Source: Bacteroidota bacterium (GTDB lineage: Bacteria; Bacteroidota; Bacteroidia; Bacteroidales; Dysgonomonadaceae). Taken from it: DNA of 64,000 nt. Of this stretch, positions 7,781-16,019 are shown in pieces; positions within the stretch are counted from its first letter, which is position 1, and each line of letters begins with the position of its first letter. The stretch covers positions 1-64,000 of the forward strand of contig JAEWGM010000011.1 in assembly GCA_023388315.1 (NCBI GenBank). The letters are read 5' to 3'. The position numbers and the translations under genes were made by a program. Under the pieces are notes generated by a model. That model had not been told where the DNA came from and did not search any database. It saw nothing but the letters and a program-made list of their open reading frames with translations.

Positions 7781-8332
7781 CTATTTTTTGGTTTGGAACA
7801 GCCCCTTAATTTGGCCGTGCAATCCGTTAAAGTAAGACAATGTTGCTTTTCGCGTACTGTTTCTTAATTCTTTATCGTCGCCACTGTTCACCGTTTGGTC
7901 GGTAATCATTTGTTCGGCCGTGTAAGCCGTTGGAAAAATGGAATTGCCTTTTCCTTTTTCGCTGTTGTAGGTGATGTCTCTGATGGTCAACATACACCCG
8001 GCGTTGGTAACGGAAGCATCGAATCGATAATTCATCACAATCTTTTCATTTCCGGAGCCCAAATTCGCTTTGGAACTAACGGTAATGGTGCGGGCCTTGT
8101 CATCGAAACGAATGCCCGACAGCAACGGATTTCCCGCATAATTGTCTTTTCCCCATTTGTAGAGAATGGCATATTTTTGATCGGGTGTCAGGCTCTGGTC
8201 TGTATGAATAAATTCTTGAAAAATCACTTTCCCATTTGTCACAGGCACAGTGGTAAAAACATTATCGGCCTGGCCTTTTACATTTAACAAGCCGGCTACT
8301 AAAATACAAAATGTAAGAATATATTTTTTCAT
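7781..8332 (-). CDS. DUF4468 exported protein
   Basis: A 183-residue protein with a signal peptide (MKKYILTFCILVAGLLNVKG). The region from about 27 to 125 (VTNGKVIFQEF, AILYKWGKDN, KIVMNYRFDA, CMLTIRDITY) matches the DUF4468 domain, a Bacteroidota periplasmic family with a TBP-like fold. The C terminus is basic and lacks membrane helices. It is monocistronic and divergent from the TPR gene at 8511. Its function is unknown. Confidence 0.75.
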   Translation of the reverse strand: MKKYILTFCILVAGLLNVKGQADNVFTTVPVTNGKVIFQEFIHTDQSLTPDQKYAILYKWGKDNYAGNPLLSGIRFDDKARTITVSSKANLGSGNEKIVMNYRFDASVTNAGCMLTIRDITYNSEKGKGNSIFPTAYTAEQMITDQTVNSGDDKELRNSTRKATLSYFNGLHGQIKGLFQTKK

Positions 8333-8510
8333 ATCTTTTCAGTTTTGATGGATGTGTACACTATTTTAAACCGCTCATTAGACTACAAACTTACAGAAAA
8401 GATTAATCGCCTGCAAACAGATATTGAAAAAATTACGCCATTAAATTTTATTTATCACTTAAAAACCATTACTTTTGCATCTCGAAAAAAATTAACGTAA
8501 CATTATTTAT

Positions 8511-9215
8511 ATGTCTGCTAAAACGAAAAAAGGATATAAAGCCGAAAAGAATCTGGAAAATATTGAAGAAGCGTTGACCGCCTCGGAACAGTTTCTTGAA
8601 AAGAACCAAAAAAACATCTTAATAGGACTGGGTGTTTTGGTGTTGGTTGTGGGTATTTTCTTGGCATACCATTATCTATATAAGGTTCCGCGAAACGAAA
8701 AAGCACAAGTGGCCATATTTAAAGGGGAGCGGTATTTCCAAAACGGACAAGACTCCATTGCCCTGTTCGGAAACGGCAACGATTATATTGGGTTCGAGTC
8801 CATCATTAGCGATTACAAGGGCACTAAAACAGCCGATGTGGCGCGCGCCTATGCGGGAATCGCGTACAGCAGAATGGGCAATAACGAAAAAGCATTGGAA
8901 CATTTAAACAAGTTTAAAGGCGGCGATTTGCTGGTAACCCCTGCCGTGATGGGCGCTTTGGGCGATGTGTATATGAATATGGGACAAACAGACAAGGCGA
9001 TTTCTCAGTTTATGAAAGCAGCCGAAAAAGCCAATAATGAGATGCTTAGCCCCATTTACTACAAAAAGGCCGGCGTAGCTTATTTGAGCACCAACAATTA
9101 CGAGAAAGCGCGTGAAACGTTTACCAAAATAAAAGATAATTACATTAATTCTCCCGAAGCACAAGAGGCCGACAAGTTCATAGAACAAGCTAATTTTCAA
9201 CAAGGAGGAAATTAA
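8511..9215 (+). CDS. Membrane-anchored tetratricopeptide repeat protein
   Basis: A 234-residue protein with a basic cytoplasmic N terminus, one membrane helix at about 35-54 (NILIGLGVLVLVVGIFLAYHY) and a periplasmic domain of TPR units (about 110-220: ARAYAGIAYSRMGNNEKALE, GDVYMNMGQTDKAISQF, YLSTNNYEKARETFTKI). This architecture resembles YfgM/Ycf3-like chaperone-linked TPR proteins. It precedes ribH by 5 nt, a pairing common in Bacteroidales. A -7 box TACTTTTG lies at 8470-8477. A protein-interaction role is likely; the partner is not known. Confidence 0.8.
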   Translation: MSAKTKKGYKAEKNLENIEEALTASEQFLEKNQKNILIGLGVLVLVVGIFLAYHYLYKVPRNEKAQVAIFKGERYFQNGQDSIALFGNGNDYIGFESIISDYKGTKTADVARAYAGIAYSRMGNNEKALEHLNKFKGGDLLVTPAVMGALGDVYMNMGQTDKAISQFMKAAEKANNEMLSPIYYKKAGVAYLSTNNYEKARETFTKIKDNYINSPEAQEADKFIEQANFQQGGN

Positions 9216-9220
9216 TTGAT

Positions 9221-9712
9221 ATGGCAACCGAATTACAAAATCTGTCGGCATACGAAGCGGGTGCCATTCCCTCAGGCGAAGGAAAAAGAATCGGCATTGT
9301 GGTATCGGCGTGGAATTCAACGGTAACGGGAGCCCTGCTCAGGGGAGCTGTGGACACGTTGGCCAAGTTTGGCGTAAACAAAGACGATATCATTGTTGAG
9401 CACGTTCCCGGAAGTTTTGAGTTGACGTACGGAGCAAAAAAGCTGATTGAAAAAGCAAACGTAGATAGTGTTATCGCTATCGGCTGCGTTATTCAAGGCG
9501 AAACACCACATTTCACCTTTGTGTGCGACAGTGTAACAAAAGGAGTAACCGATTTAAACTTGCAGCACGATGTGCCTGTCATATTCGGCTTGCTCACAAC
9601 CAATACGTTGGATCAGGCAAAAGCACGCTCCGGAGGTCGTCACGGAAATAAAGGCGACGAAGCCGCGATTACCGCGTTAAAAATGATGGCGCTGAACGAA
9701 AAATATAAATAA
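9221..9712 (+). CDS. ribH: 6,7-dimethyl-8-ribityllumazine synthase
   Basis: The 163-residue enzyme condenses 5-amino-6-ribitylaminouracil with dihydroxybutanone phosphate in riboflavin synthesis. Visible motifs are VSAWNSTVTGALLRGA, EHVPGSFELTYGAK, AIGCVIQGETPHFTFV with the catalytic HF, and FGLLTTNTLDQAKAR-GG-HGNKG. Length is normal. It follows the TPR gene by 5 nt. No FMN riboswitch is visible upstream, which fits cotranscription with the TPR gene. Confidence 0.95.
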   Translation: MATELQNLSAYEAGAIPSGEGKRIGIVVSAWNSTVTGALLRGAVDTLAKFGVNKDDIIVEHVPGSFELTYGAKKLIEKANVDSVIAIGCVIQGETPHFTFVCDSVTKGVTDLNLQHDVPVIFGLLTTNTLDQAKARSGGRHGNKGDEAAITALKMMALNEKYK

Positions 9713-9718
9713 AAGTAT

Positions 9719-9726
9719 TATCTTTG
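9719..9726 (+). promoter_or_regulatory. Promoter -7 box for the tRNA pair
   Basis: TATCTTTG matches TAnnTTTG just after the ribH stop and 44 nt before tRNA-Tyr. It is the likely start of the tRNA-Tyr/tRNA-Gly transcript. Confidence 0.6.
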
Positions 9727-9770
9727 CACTCCAATTACGAAATTAGCAATTAGCAATTGGTAATTATCCC

Positions 9771-9853
9771 GGGCAGTTACCAAAGTGGCCAACTGGGGCT
9801 GACTGTAACTCAGCTGTCTTTCGACTTCGGTGGTTCGAATCCATCACTGCCCA
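9771..9853 (+). tRNA. tRNA-Tyr (GTA)
   Basis: The acceptor stem pairs GGGCAGT with ACTGCCC. The anticodon stem GCTGA/TCAGC encloses loop CTGTAAC with anticodon GTA at 9805-9807. A long variable arm, expected for bacterial tRNA-Tyr, precedes the T arm GGTGGTTCGAATCCATC. Discriminator A at 9853; no CCA is encoded. Confidence 0.95.
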
Positions 9854-9930
9854 CTTTTCGATTTACGATTGCCGATTTGGGATTTACGATTTAATTCCAA
9901 TATCCCAAATCCAACATCCCAAATCGATAC

Positions 9931-10006
9931 GCGGAAGTAGCTCAGTTGATAGAGCATTAGCCTTCCAAGCTGAGGGTCGCGGGTTTGAGTCCCGTCTTCC
10001 GCTCCA
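9931..10006 (+). tRNA. tRNA-Gly (TCC), CCA encoded
   Basis: The acceptor GCGGAAG pairs with CTTCCGC. The anticodon stem TTAGC/GCTGA holds anticodon TCC at 9964-9966. The T arm is GCGGGTTTGAGTCCCGT. Unlike the neighbouring tRNA-Tyr, CCA is encoded at 10004-10006. The mature body without CCA ends at 10003. Confidence 0.95.
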
Positions 10007-10036
10007 AGTGAGACCGAGAAGGTTTCCGATAGAGAT

Positions 10037-10070
10037 AAAACGCTGTAGAATAAATTTCTACGGCGTTTTT
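10037..10070 (+). terminator. Intrinsic terminator after tRNA-Gly
   Basis: A stem AAACGCTGTAGAA / TTCTACGGCGTTT (one G-T pair) ends in a T-run at 10066-10070. It should end the tRNA transcript. Confidence 0.8.
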
Positions 10071-10099
10071 GCTTTTGATTAAGCGGTGGAAATATATTT

Positions 10100-10342
10100 T
10101 TATGTCATTAAATATTCGTAAACCGGAATTACAGAAATAAATCCCAACTCGGTTCTTATGGTGTCGGTTGAATTTGCTGAAACAATTATGCCATTTTTTG
10201 TTTTGAAGAAGCGCATTACCTCTAACAGTCCGTTTATTTCTCGCTCTTGGTTTTCGAAGGTTAATTCCCAGCATACATGCACAAACTGCGTTGTTTTGTC
10301 TTTTAAACGAACAATAAAATCGCATTTTTTCGAATTAAGCAA
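10100..10342 (-). pseudogene. C-terminal remnant of a DUF4143-type AAA ATPase
   Basis: The 80-residue frame reads CDFIVRLKDKTTQFVHVCWE, then ENQEREINGLLEVMRFFKTKNGI and ends near VIPVYEYLMT. This matches the C-terminal nuclease-like end of the archaeal-type/DUF4143 ATPases common in Bacteroidota. The ATPase core is absent and the frame opens with TTG, not ATG. It lies just behind the tRNA-Gly gene and looks like a relic of a larger gene deleted during rearrangement. A functional short protein is unlikely. Confidence 0.65.
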
Positions 10343-10581
10343 AATCTATCATTACAAATGGAATAAATATATCATTTGAAATGGAAAATATACCCCATTA
10401 GCATTGGAATACTGATTTTAAATACTTATTGAACAGAGAATATAGGATATATAACGTAGAAAGACACCGAACTTATGACCGTTAAATTTGTAACTTGGAC
10501 ACCAAACATAGGCAGTTTGAAACAGCCAGTGTTTTGGAAACAAGTTGCACTGCGTTAAACTTGCGCCAAATATTATGCTGT

Positions 10582-11301
10582 TTATTCTAAATTGAATATC
10601 TCTAGAATATTATTGTTTAGAGATGTTTTTGATTGGATTCTGATCAAATATAATAGATCGTCTTTATTATAAATTAAATATAATGCGTGGTGCCACGGTG
10701 GAATGTGCTCAAAAATTATTCCCGGTGTGTTATCTTGATTACTAATTACGACCCTTTCCGGCATTCCTATAAATCCTTTATAGTACTTCCCGTTGATATC
10801 ACTTAAAGTTTTGTTCTTTCTATCTAAATTAATTTTAAAATTATGGTATCTAACTCCGTATTTGAAACTTACCGGAATATTTGACTCTGCCCCCAAACTT
10901 TCCCAAGTATAATTTGTGCTAATTAAATTTAAGTTTTCTTTATAGTTAATTACAATGTCATTTAGCGATAGCTGATTAAGATGTTTAAACTCTAATATAC
11001 TTATACTGTAAAGCGTGTCAGAAAAATGAGCCGGATTATCATATATGCGTTTCTTGGCATCTTTTTGAGGATAAAAAGGGAAAAATGTGATAATATTATC
11101 TCTGGAGCTGTAAGTTATTGTATTTAACAGATCTATATGCTCAATAAATTCAAAATTAAAAAGAGGATAATATTTTTCAGAAAACTCTTTATTCAATTTA
11201 TTATGCCCAAAAATAAAGAAAATGCCAAAAATACACAAGATGATTAGCAATATGAGTAAAACAATTACTGTGCTTTTCTTTGTAATTTTCATATAATCCA
11301 A
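10582..11301 (-). CDS. Hypothetical membrane-anchored protein
   Basis: A 239-residue protein of unknown function. An N-terminal basic stretch and a membrane helix (about 12-32, VIVLLILLIILCIFGIFFIF) are followed by a soluble domain with many aromatic and Asn residues. MKITKKST, three codons in, may be the true start. Codon use is clearly more AT-rich than in flanking genes, which suggests recent acquisition. No recognised motif is visible. It lies in the low-density island between the tRNA genes and the two-component system. Confidence 0.6.
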   Translation of the reverse strand: MDYMKITKKSTVIVLLILLIILCIFGIFFIFGHNKLNKEFSEKYYPLFNFEFIEHIDLLNTITYSSRDNIITFFPFYPQKDAKKRIYDNPAHFSDTLYSISILEFKHLNQLSLNDIVINYKENLNLISTNYTWESLGAESNIPVSFKYGVRYHNFKINLDRKNKTLSDINGKYYKGFIGMPERVVISNQDNTPGIIFEHIPPWHHALYLIYNKDDLLYLIRIQSKTSLNNNILEIFNLE

Positions 11302-11311
11302 ATATTAAAAT

Positions 11312-11386
11312 TTAATCATCCCAAATTTCAGCAACAAGATTTTCCCTATCTGGTTGACTTGTTATTAATATTTCAAACTCTTTCAT
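11312..11386 (-). other. Short ORF, possible gene fragment
   Basis: A 24-codon frame with ATG at 11386 encodes MKEFEILITSQPDRENLVAE and IWDD, ending 10 nt before the hypothetical gene at 11301. The composition looks protein-like and could be the N-terminal stub of a truncated small protein of this island. Support is weak. Confidence 0.3.
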
Positions 11387-11511
11387 TTCTATAGTTCTGT
11401 AGATTTTACATCTGCACTAAATCTTGCATCTTTCCTTCTGATATTTAACACTTTAATCCCATTTTGGACTAAGTTTGAGTGAAGCGGTAACGGTAAACTC
11501 TAACCAAGTGT

Positions 11512-12141
11512 TTACCCTTCCAATATCCCCGCGTCCTTCGCTTTTTGAAGCAAATTCACGGTTTTGTTTACATTGAATTTTTGGAGCATATTTCTGCGGT
11601 GGGTATCTACGGTAAGCGGGCTGACGAACATTTTTTCGGCAATTTCTACCGAACTGAGTCCTTGCGCCAAGTAGCGCAGCACTTCCTTTTCACGACGGGT
11701 TACGGGCGGGATTTCCTCATCAACACTTGCCGACGATGTAACTAAACTCTTTTGTGCGTGTGAACCCAAATAAACACCTCCTTCAAAGATATGAACAATG
11801 GCTTTTTCTATCTCCTCCATCGGCGCGCTTTTGAGCACATAGCCGGACGCGCCGCCGTTAATCATCCGCAGGATAACGTTTCTATCGTCGATATTGCTCA
11901 ACCCCAATATTTGGATATGCGGATATTTCTGCTTCACCTGCGGACATAAATCCACGCCGCTGCCATCGGGCAACTGAATATCAAGCAGCAAAACATCCGC
12001 CTCGGTGTCCGAAAGCACTTGCCACAGCTCGTTTGCCGACGCGGCGGAAGCCACAACTTCTATTTCGGAATGGGCTTCGATATAGCTTTTCAGTCCTTGG
12101 GTAATAAGCGGATGATCGTCGCAAATAACGGTTCGTATCAT
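11512..12141 (-). CDS. LuxR/NarL-family response regulator
   Basis: A 209-residue two-component regulator. The receiver domain has the acidic pair D8/D9 and the phosphoacceptor D54 in LLLDIQLPDGSG. The GerE-type HTH at about 145-205 reads PPVTRREKEVLRYLAQGLSS then VEIAEKMFVSPLTVDTHRRN. It is encoded 4 nt after the histidine kinase gene. The divergent lipoprotein genes from 14199 are plausible targets, by position only. Confidence 0.92.
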   Translation of the reverse strand: MIRTVICDDHPLITQGLKSYIEAHSEIEVVASAASANELWQVLSDTEADVLLLDIQLPDGSGVDLCPQVKQKYPHIQILGLSNIDDRNVILRMINGGASGYVLKSAPMEEIEKAIVHIFEGGVYLGSHAQKSLVTSSASVDEEIPPVTRREKEVLRYLAQGLSSVEIAEKMFVSPLTVDTHRRNMLQKFNVNKTVNLLQKAKDAGILEG

Positions 12142-12145
12142 TGTT

Positions 12146-14050
12146 TTATAATTGACATTCGATGTTTATATGCGTTCCTTCGCCGGATTGAGAATCGATT
12201 TTCATCGCACCTCCGATGGATTTTACGCGTGTTTCAAGGTTGTTTAATCCCATATTTCGGGTAATTTCGGTGGGATTGAAGCCTTTTCCGTTGTCTTCCA
12301 CTTCAATAAAAAGGAAGTTGTTTTCGTGCGAACATTGTACGATTATTTCCGATGCTTCGGCGTGACGGACGGCATTGGTTACCAGCTCCTGTACAATACG
12401 ATACACCGACATTTGCAGGTTTTTATCGGAAATTCCGTTCAATCCATTTCCGTAGAAAGAGATTTTTGTTTTGGACGAATCGAGCGATTGGCAGAAATGG
12501 CGGATGGCTTCTTCGAGACCGTGCTTTTGCAAAACCAACGGTTCCAAATTATGAGCCGTGTGTCGCAATTCGGTGATAATGGTTCCGAGTTCGGTTACCA
12601 CCTCGGGCAACTCTTTTTGTTCGCTGTCGCGCGCGATGCGCTCCACATTCATTTTCAATCCGGTTACCCGCCCTACCAGTCCGTCGTGCAAATCACGCGC
12701 TAAACGCTGACGCTCCTGCATTTCGCCGTCCATCAACGCTTTGGCTACGTCAATTTCGCGTTGTTGGCGAAGCAGCAGCGTATCTTTTTGGTTCCGCTTT
12801 TTTCGCGTGTCCCAGGCATACCACCCCCACAGCACCAATAAAACGGTAAAAGCCAACGCGCCAAAAAGCAACGTGCGGTGCAATCGGTTTTTGCTGGCAA
12901 GCAGCACGATTTCCTGCTCTTTTTCTGCTGTGCGGTAATGCGTTTCCATATCGGCGAGCTGTTGCTTGAAATCTAAAGAATTGATGCTATCATTGAGATT
13001 TTTATAGTTTTGCATCAACTCATAGGCCTGGCCGAAATTTCCAAGACGTGCCTCGAGATCAGCAAGTTCATTGGTAAGTGCCAGTCGGTTTTTCCCCGTC
13101 ATAGCATTTTGCGTATCTTCCAGAAGTTCCTCTATTTCGGTTTTGGCAAGCAGCCAATTGCTCGACATCTTGTAAATCTGCGCCTTTTCGTACTTCAACG
13201 AAATGTAATCCCAATAGAAATTGTACTCCTTTGCCACGCGCATCCCCTCTTCGATACTTTGCAGCGCTTCCTCGTAATTTCCGTCCACATTCAGCAGCTT
13301 CGCTTTATTTTTATAGAAAACACCCGCGAGTTTTTTCTCGGGAATTTTCGCAAGCAACGCTTCCGATCTCTGCAAAATGCGGTGAGCCTTCTCTCTCTCA
13401 GCTTGATAAAAATAGGTTTCAAACATATTCAGGTACGTCCACAACAGATTTTCGGTTTCGTCCTCGGGCGTGCGCACCAACGACACGGCTTTATCGTAAT
13501 ATTCCAATGCTTTGTCGTATTCTTTGTGGTTGTAAAACACCATACCCACATCGGTAAAATAACCCATCAACAGGTTGTTATCGCCCGATTTCACGGCGTA
13601 AGGAATGCATCGGGTAAGCGTAATATCAAGAAACTCCTTGTCGTTATCGGCTTGCTGCTCCAACGCACCGTAGTTGTGCCACAAGCGGGCTCTGGTGTGG
13701 TAAGCTTTTGGCGAATCGAACTTTTTCAGGTACTCATCGGCTTGCAAATAAAGGCGTTGACTTTTGGGATTGTCGTAACCGTAATAAATTCCCGCTTCGT
13801 AAAAAAGATACACGCCGCGCATAAAATCATCCGTACCGATTAGCGGAAGCGCTTCACGCAATGTTTCTACCGCTTTCGTAGTATCGCGATACGACCAATA
13901 ATCGGACAACTGCATATAAGCGTCAAACTTCTCTTCGTTGTTTTTTGCACGCTCCAATTTCTCTTCCAAAATACTGACTTCTTGCGCAAAAACAGAGAAA
14001 GTCAACAGCCAAAGCAGAATCGCAGCAATATGTATTTTTCTTAACATCAT
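12146..14050 (-). CDS. TPR-containing sensor histidine kinase (NarX-type HisKA_3)
   Basis: A 634-residue sensor. A signal peptide (ends near FAQEV) is followed by a periplasmic array of TPR-like helices at about 40-350 and one membrane helix at about 394-413. The cytoplasmic part has a HisKA_3 dimerisation domain with H455 in RLARDLHDGLVG and an HATPase domain (N559 in ELVTNAVRHAEA, DNGKGF, GLNNLETRVKSIGG). The TPR domain presumably senses a protein or peptide ligand. It forms a pair with the regulator 4 nt downstream and is divergent from the lipoprotein cluster at 14199. Confidence 0.92.
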   Translation of the reverse strand: MMLRKIHIAAILLWLLTFSVFAQEVSILEEKLERAKNNEEKFDAYMQLSDYWSYRDTTKAVETLREALPLIGTDDFMRGVYLFYEAGIYYGYDNPKSQRLYLQADEYLKKFDSPKAYHTRARLWHNYGALEQQADNDKEFLDITLTRCIPYAVKSGDNNLLMGYFTDVGMVFYNHKEYDKALEYYDKAVSLVRTPEDETENLLWTYLNMFETYFYQAEREKAHRILQRSEALLAKIPEKKLAGVFYKNKAKLLNVDGNYEEALQSIEEGMRVAKEYNFYWDYISLKYEKAQIYKMSSNWLLAKTEIEELLEDTQNAMTGKNRLALTNELADLEARLGNFGQAYELMQNYKNLNDSINSLDFKQQLADMETHYRTAEKEQEIVLLASKNRLHRTLLFGALAFTVLLVLWGWYAWDTRKKRNQKDTLLLRQQREIDVAKALMDGEMQERQRLARDLHDGLVGRVTGLKMNVERIARDSEQKELPEVVTELGTIITELRHTAHNLEPLVLQKHGLEEAIRHFCQSLDSSKTKISFYGNGLNGISDKNLQMSVYRIVQELVTNAVRHAEASEIIVQCSHENNFLFIEVEDNGKGFNPTEITRNMGLNNLETRVKSIGGAMKIDSQSGEGTHINIECQL

Positions 14051-14144
14051 TCCTGCAAAAATAGTAATAATAGGTGGGATTTCGACGAAAAGACTGCCGG
14101 AAAATACCGGAAAACCAGTAGAAATAATTCCACAATTGCGGGTA

Positions 14145-14176
14145 TTGACAACGGATACGAGATGCTTTATCTTTGT
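14145..14176 (+). promoter_or_regulatory. Promoter of the lipoprotein cluster
   Basis: TTG (14145-14147) and TATCTTTG (14169-14176) form a -33/-7 pair with 21-nt spacing, 22 nt before the start codon at 14199. Confidence 0.65.
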
Positions 14177-14198
14177 AATAAACTAAAAAACAAAGATT

Positions 14199-14867
14199 AT
14201 GAAAACAATGAAAATGAAAACAAAAATGGCGGCTTTTATTCTTTTTATGGCTGCAATAACATTGGCGGCTTGCTCGAAAGAAGACTCTGTAGAGCCTGGC
14301 GCAAAAGTGGTTTATGAAGATGATTTTACCGGAACATCTAAATGGCCGATAACCTCAAACGAAGGCTATCTCGTATCGCTGAAGGACGGAAAATACATTC
14401 ACGAACTTATAGGGACACGAGGTTTCAATATGGATTTGCCTCTATCTATTTTTACCGGAAATGAAAAGAAACAAATAGTAGAGTACACGCTTCAAGCGCG
14501 TTCGTCTGCCAATACAGGAACTACGGCGACAGTCATTTCTTTTAATTTAGACGCGGCTACAAAAAACGGAAAAAACATTTATATTTCCGACACAAAGTAT
14601 TATCAAATAAACAGCAATGTAAACGGCGAATTATTAATTGAGAAAGACTGGACATTGGAATCAAGCGCAGACCTAAGCAAGAAGTCCGTAGTAAAAGTAG
14701 AACTCGAAAACGGCGTAATAACCATTTATTACAATGGAAAATTATTGTACAGGTGGACAGGTTCGGGAGCCGCCACATTAGATAGAATTGCAATAGGCGC
14801 TATCGGATGGGGAAATGAAACAATAACCGTAGAAGTGGACCGCGTGCGCGCGTTGGCGATAGAATAG
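14199..14867 (+). CDS. Lipoprotein with concanavalin/LamG-like beta-sandwich
   Basis: A 222-residue protein with a lipobox (LAAC, then SKEDS). The mature part (VVYEDDFTG, WTLESSADLSKKSVVKVELE, GVITIYYNGKLLYRWTGSG) resembles laminin-G/DUF1080-like beta-sandwich domains that bind or process carbohydrate. No catalytic residues can be assigned. It is the first gene of a likely operon with the two beta-propeller lipoproteins. Repeated Met-Lys pairs at the N terminus leave the start uncertain by up to 5 codons. Confidence 0.65.
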   Translation: MKTMKMKTKMAAFILFMAAITLAACSKEDSVEPGAKVVYEDDFTGTSKWPITSNEGYLVSLKDGKYIHELIGTRGFNMDLPLSIFTGNEKKQIVEYTLQARSSANTGTTATVISFNLDAATKNGKNIYISDTKYYQINSNVNGELLIEKDWTLESSADLSKKSVVKVELENGVITIYYNGKLLYRWTGSGAATLDRIAIGAIGWGNETITVEVDRVRALAIE

Positions 14868-14944
14868 TCCCGGTTAAAAAAATATCCATAAAGCAATTTA
14901 ATATGAACATTCTTTGTATTCTTTCTTATAAAAGCAACAAAAAT

Positions 14945-15991
14945 ATGACAACAACAAAATTTCTTTCCCTATTAGGTCTTTTTATGCTTGTTTCGTGCAT
15001 CTCGTGCAGCAAAGAAGCACTCTCTGCCGAGAACGACAAACCGCAGACCATCAATCTGCCGGGAACAATTTATTTTCATTTTGCCGGAAGATACGCGTAT
15101 ATCAATTTCACCGAAAACAGATACGTGAATGAGTTTGCCAGTACAAAAAACTTCGGGAAAATAGATATTTCATCCAACGGGAAAAATATTCTATTGGTTA
15201 CAACAAAAGGAATATCGGGCACCGATCATCAGCGAATGATTTACCGTCCTTTTGATGGCTCTGTTTCGGCAGAAACGATATCGGACGGTAAAAACATCTT
15301 TGATTTCAAATATCAATGGCGAAACATTGGCATTGGTTCCGGAACACGGTCGTACATATCGCCCAACGGAAAATTTATTGCTGTGAGCGCGGAAAGTTCG
15401 GGCAATCATCCCATAACGATACTCACGGCGGGTAAAGACGAAACCGTAGCCACTCTCAGAGATGACGCTATAAGTTTGCGCGAGCATAAAATCATCGGCT
15501 GGACAAACGACAACAGTTTGTTTGTGAATGTTGCCGGAAATATTTACAAAGTGAATGAAGCCAACGATTGGGAACCGCAGGGTTTGATGAGAATGCCTTC
15601 AACGCACGCTGCTGTTAACCCGCAAGGAACCAAATTGGTTTTTCGTGCCGAAAAGCATCTTTTTATGTGTAACACCAATGGCAGCAACGTGCAGCAAATA
15701 ACCACGAGTAAAACAATGGAATCGATACCCGAAGACGGCGAAAGACTGCCCGCGTTCAGCCCCGATGGAAAATATATCGCTTTCAGCGCGAAAACCACCG
15801 GCGCGGCAGCCAGTTGGGAAAACCCTATAGACGGCTCTGTGGTTGGATCGGCAAGCAGCTACGGATATTTAGTCGTTATCCCCGCCGACGGCAAACTATA
15901 TGACTTAGAAACGTCTGCCAACGGAATAGTTTACCCCCGAAGCTCCGGCAACAAGTTGATAGCGGTGGATGGAGAATTTTTCTGGCGATAA
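14945..15991 (+). CDS. TolB-like beta-propeller lipoprotein, paralogue 1
   Basis: A 348-residue lipoprotein starting MTTTKFLSLLGLFMLVSC; the ATG at 14945 puts a lipobox (SCISC) in place, whereas the upstream start at 14903 would spoil the signal peptide. WD40-like PD40 blades are visible, for example SPNGKFIAVSAES, NPQGTKLVFRAEKHLFMCNT and FSPDGKYIAFSAKT. The next gene is a tandem paralogue with the same landmarks. The fold suggests binding of a peptide or glycan at the cell envelope; the ligand is unknown. Confidence 0.75.
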   Translation: MTTTKFLSLLGLFMLVSCISCSKEALSAENDKPQTINLPGTIYFHFAGRYAYINFTENRYVNEFASTKNFGKIDISSNGKNILLVTTKGISGTDHQRMIYRPFDGSVSAETISDGKNIFDFKYQWRNIGIGSGTRSYISPNGKFIAVSAESSGNHPITILTAGKDETVATLRDDAISLREHKIIGWTNDNSLFVNVAGNIYKVNEANDWEPQGLMRMPSTHAAVNPQGTKLVFRAEKHLFMCNTNGSNVQQITTSKTMESIPEDGERLPAFSPDGKYIAFSAKTTGAAASWENPIDGSVVGSASSYGYLVVIPADGKLYDLETSANGIVYPRSSGNKLIAVDGEFFWR

Positions 15992-16019
15992 AAAGGATTA
16001 AAAAAAAGAAATTAACATT

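Noticed and set aside
9957..10325. A 122-residue minus-strand frame
   Set aside because: It overlaps the tRNA-Gly gene and terminator and is a shadow of the ATPase remnant in another frame.
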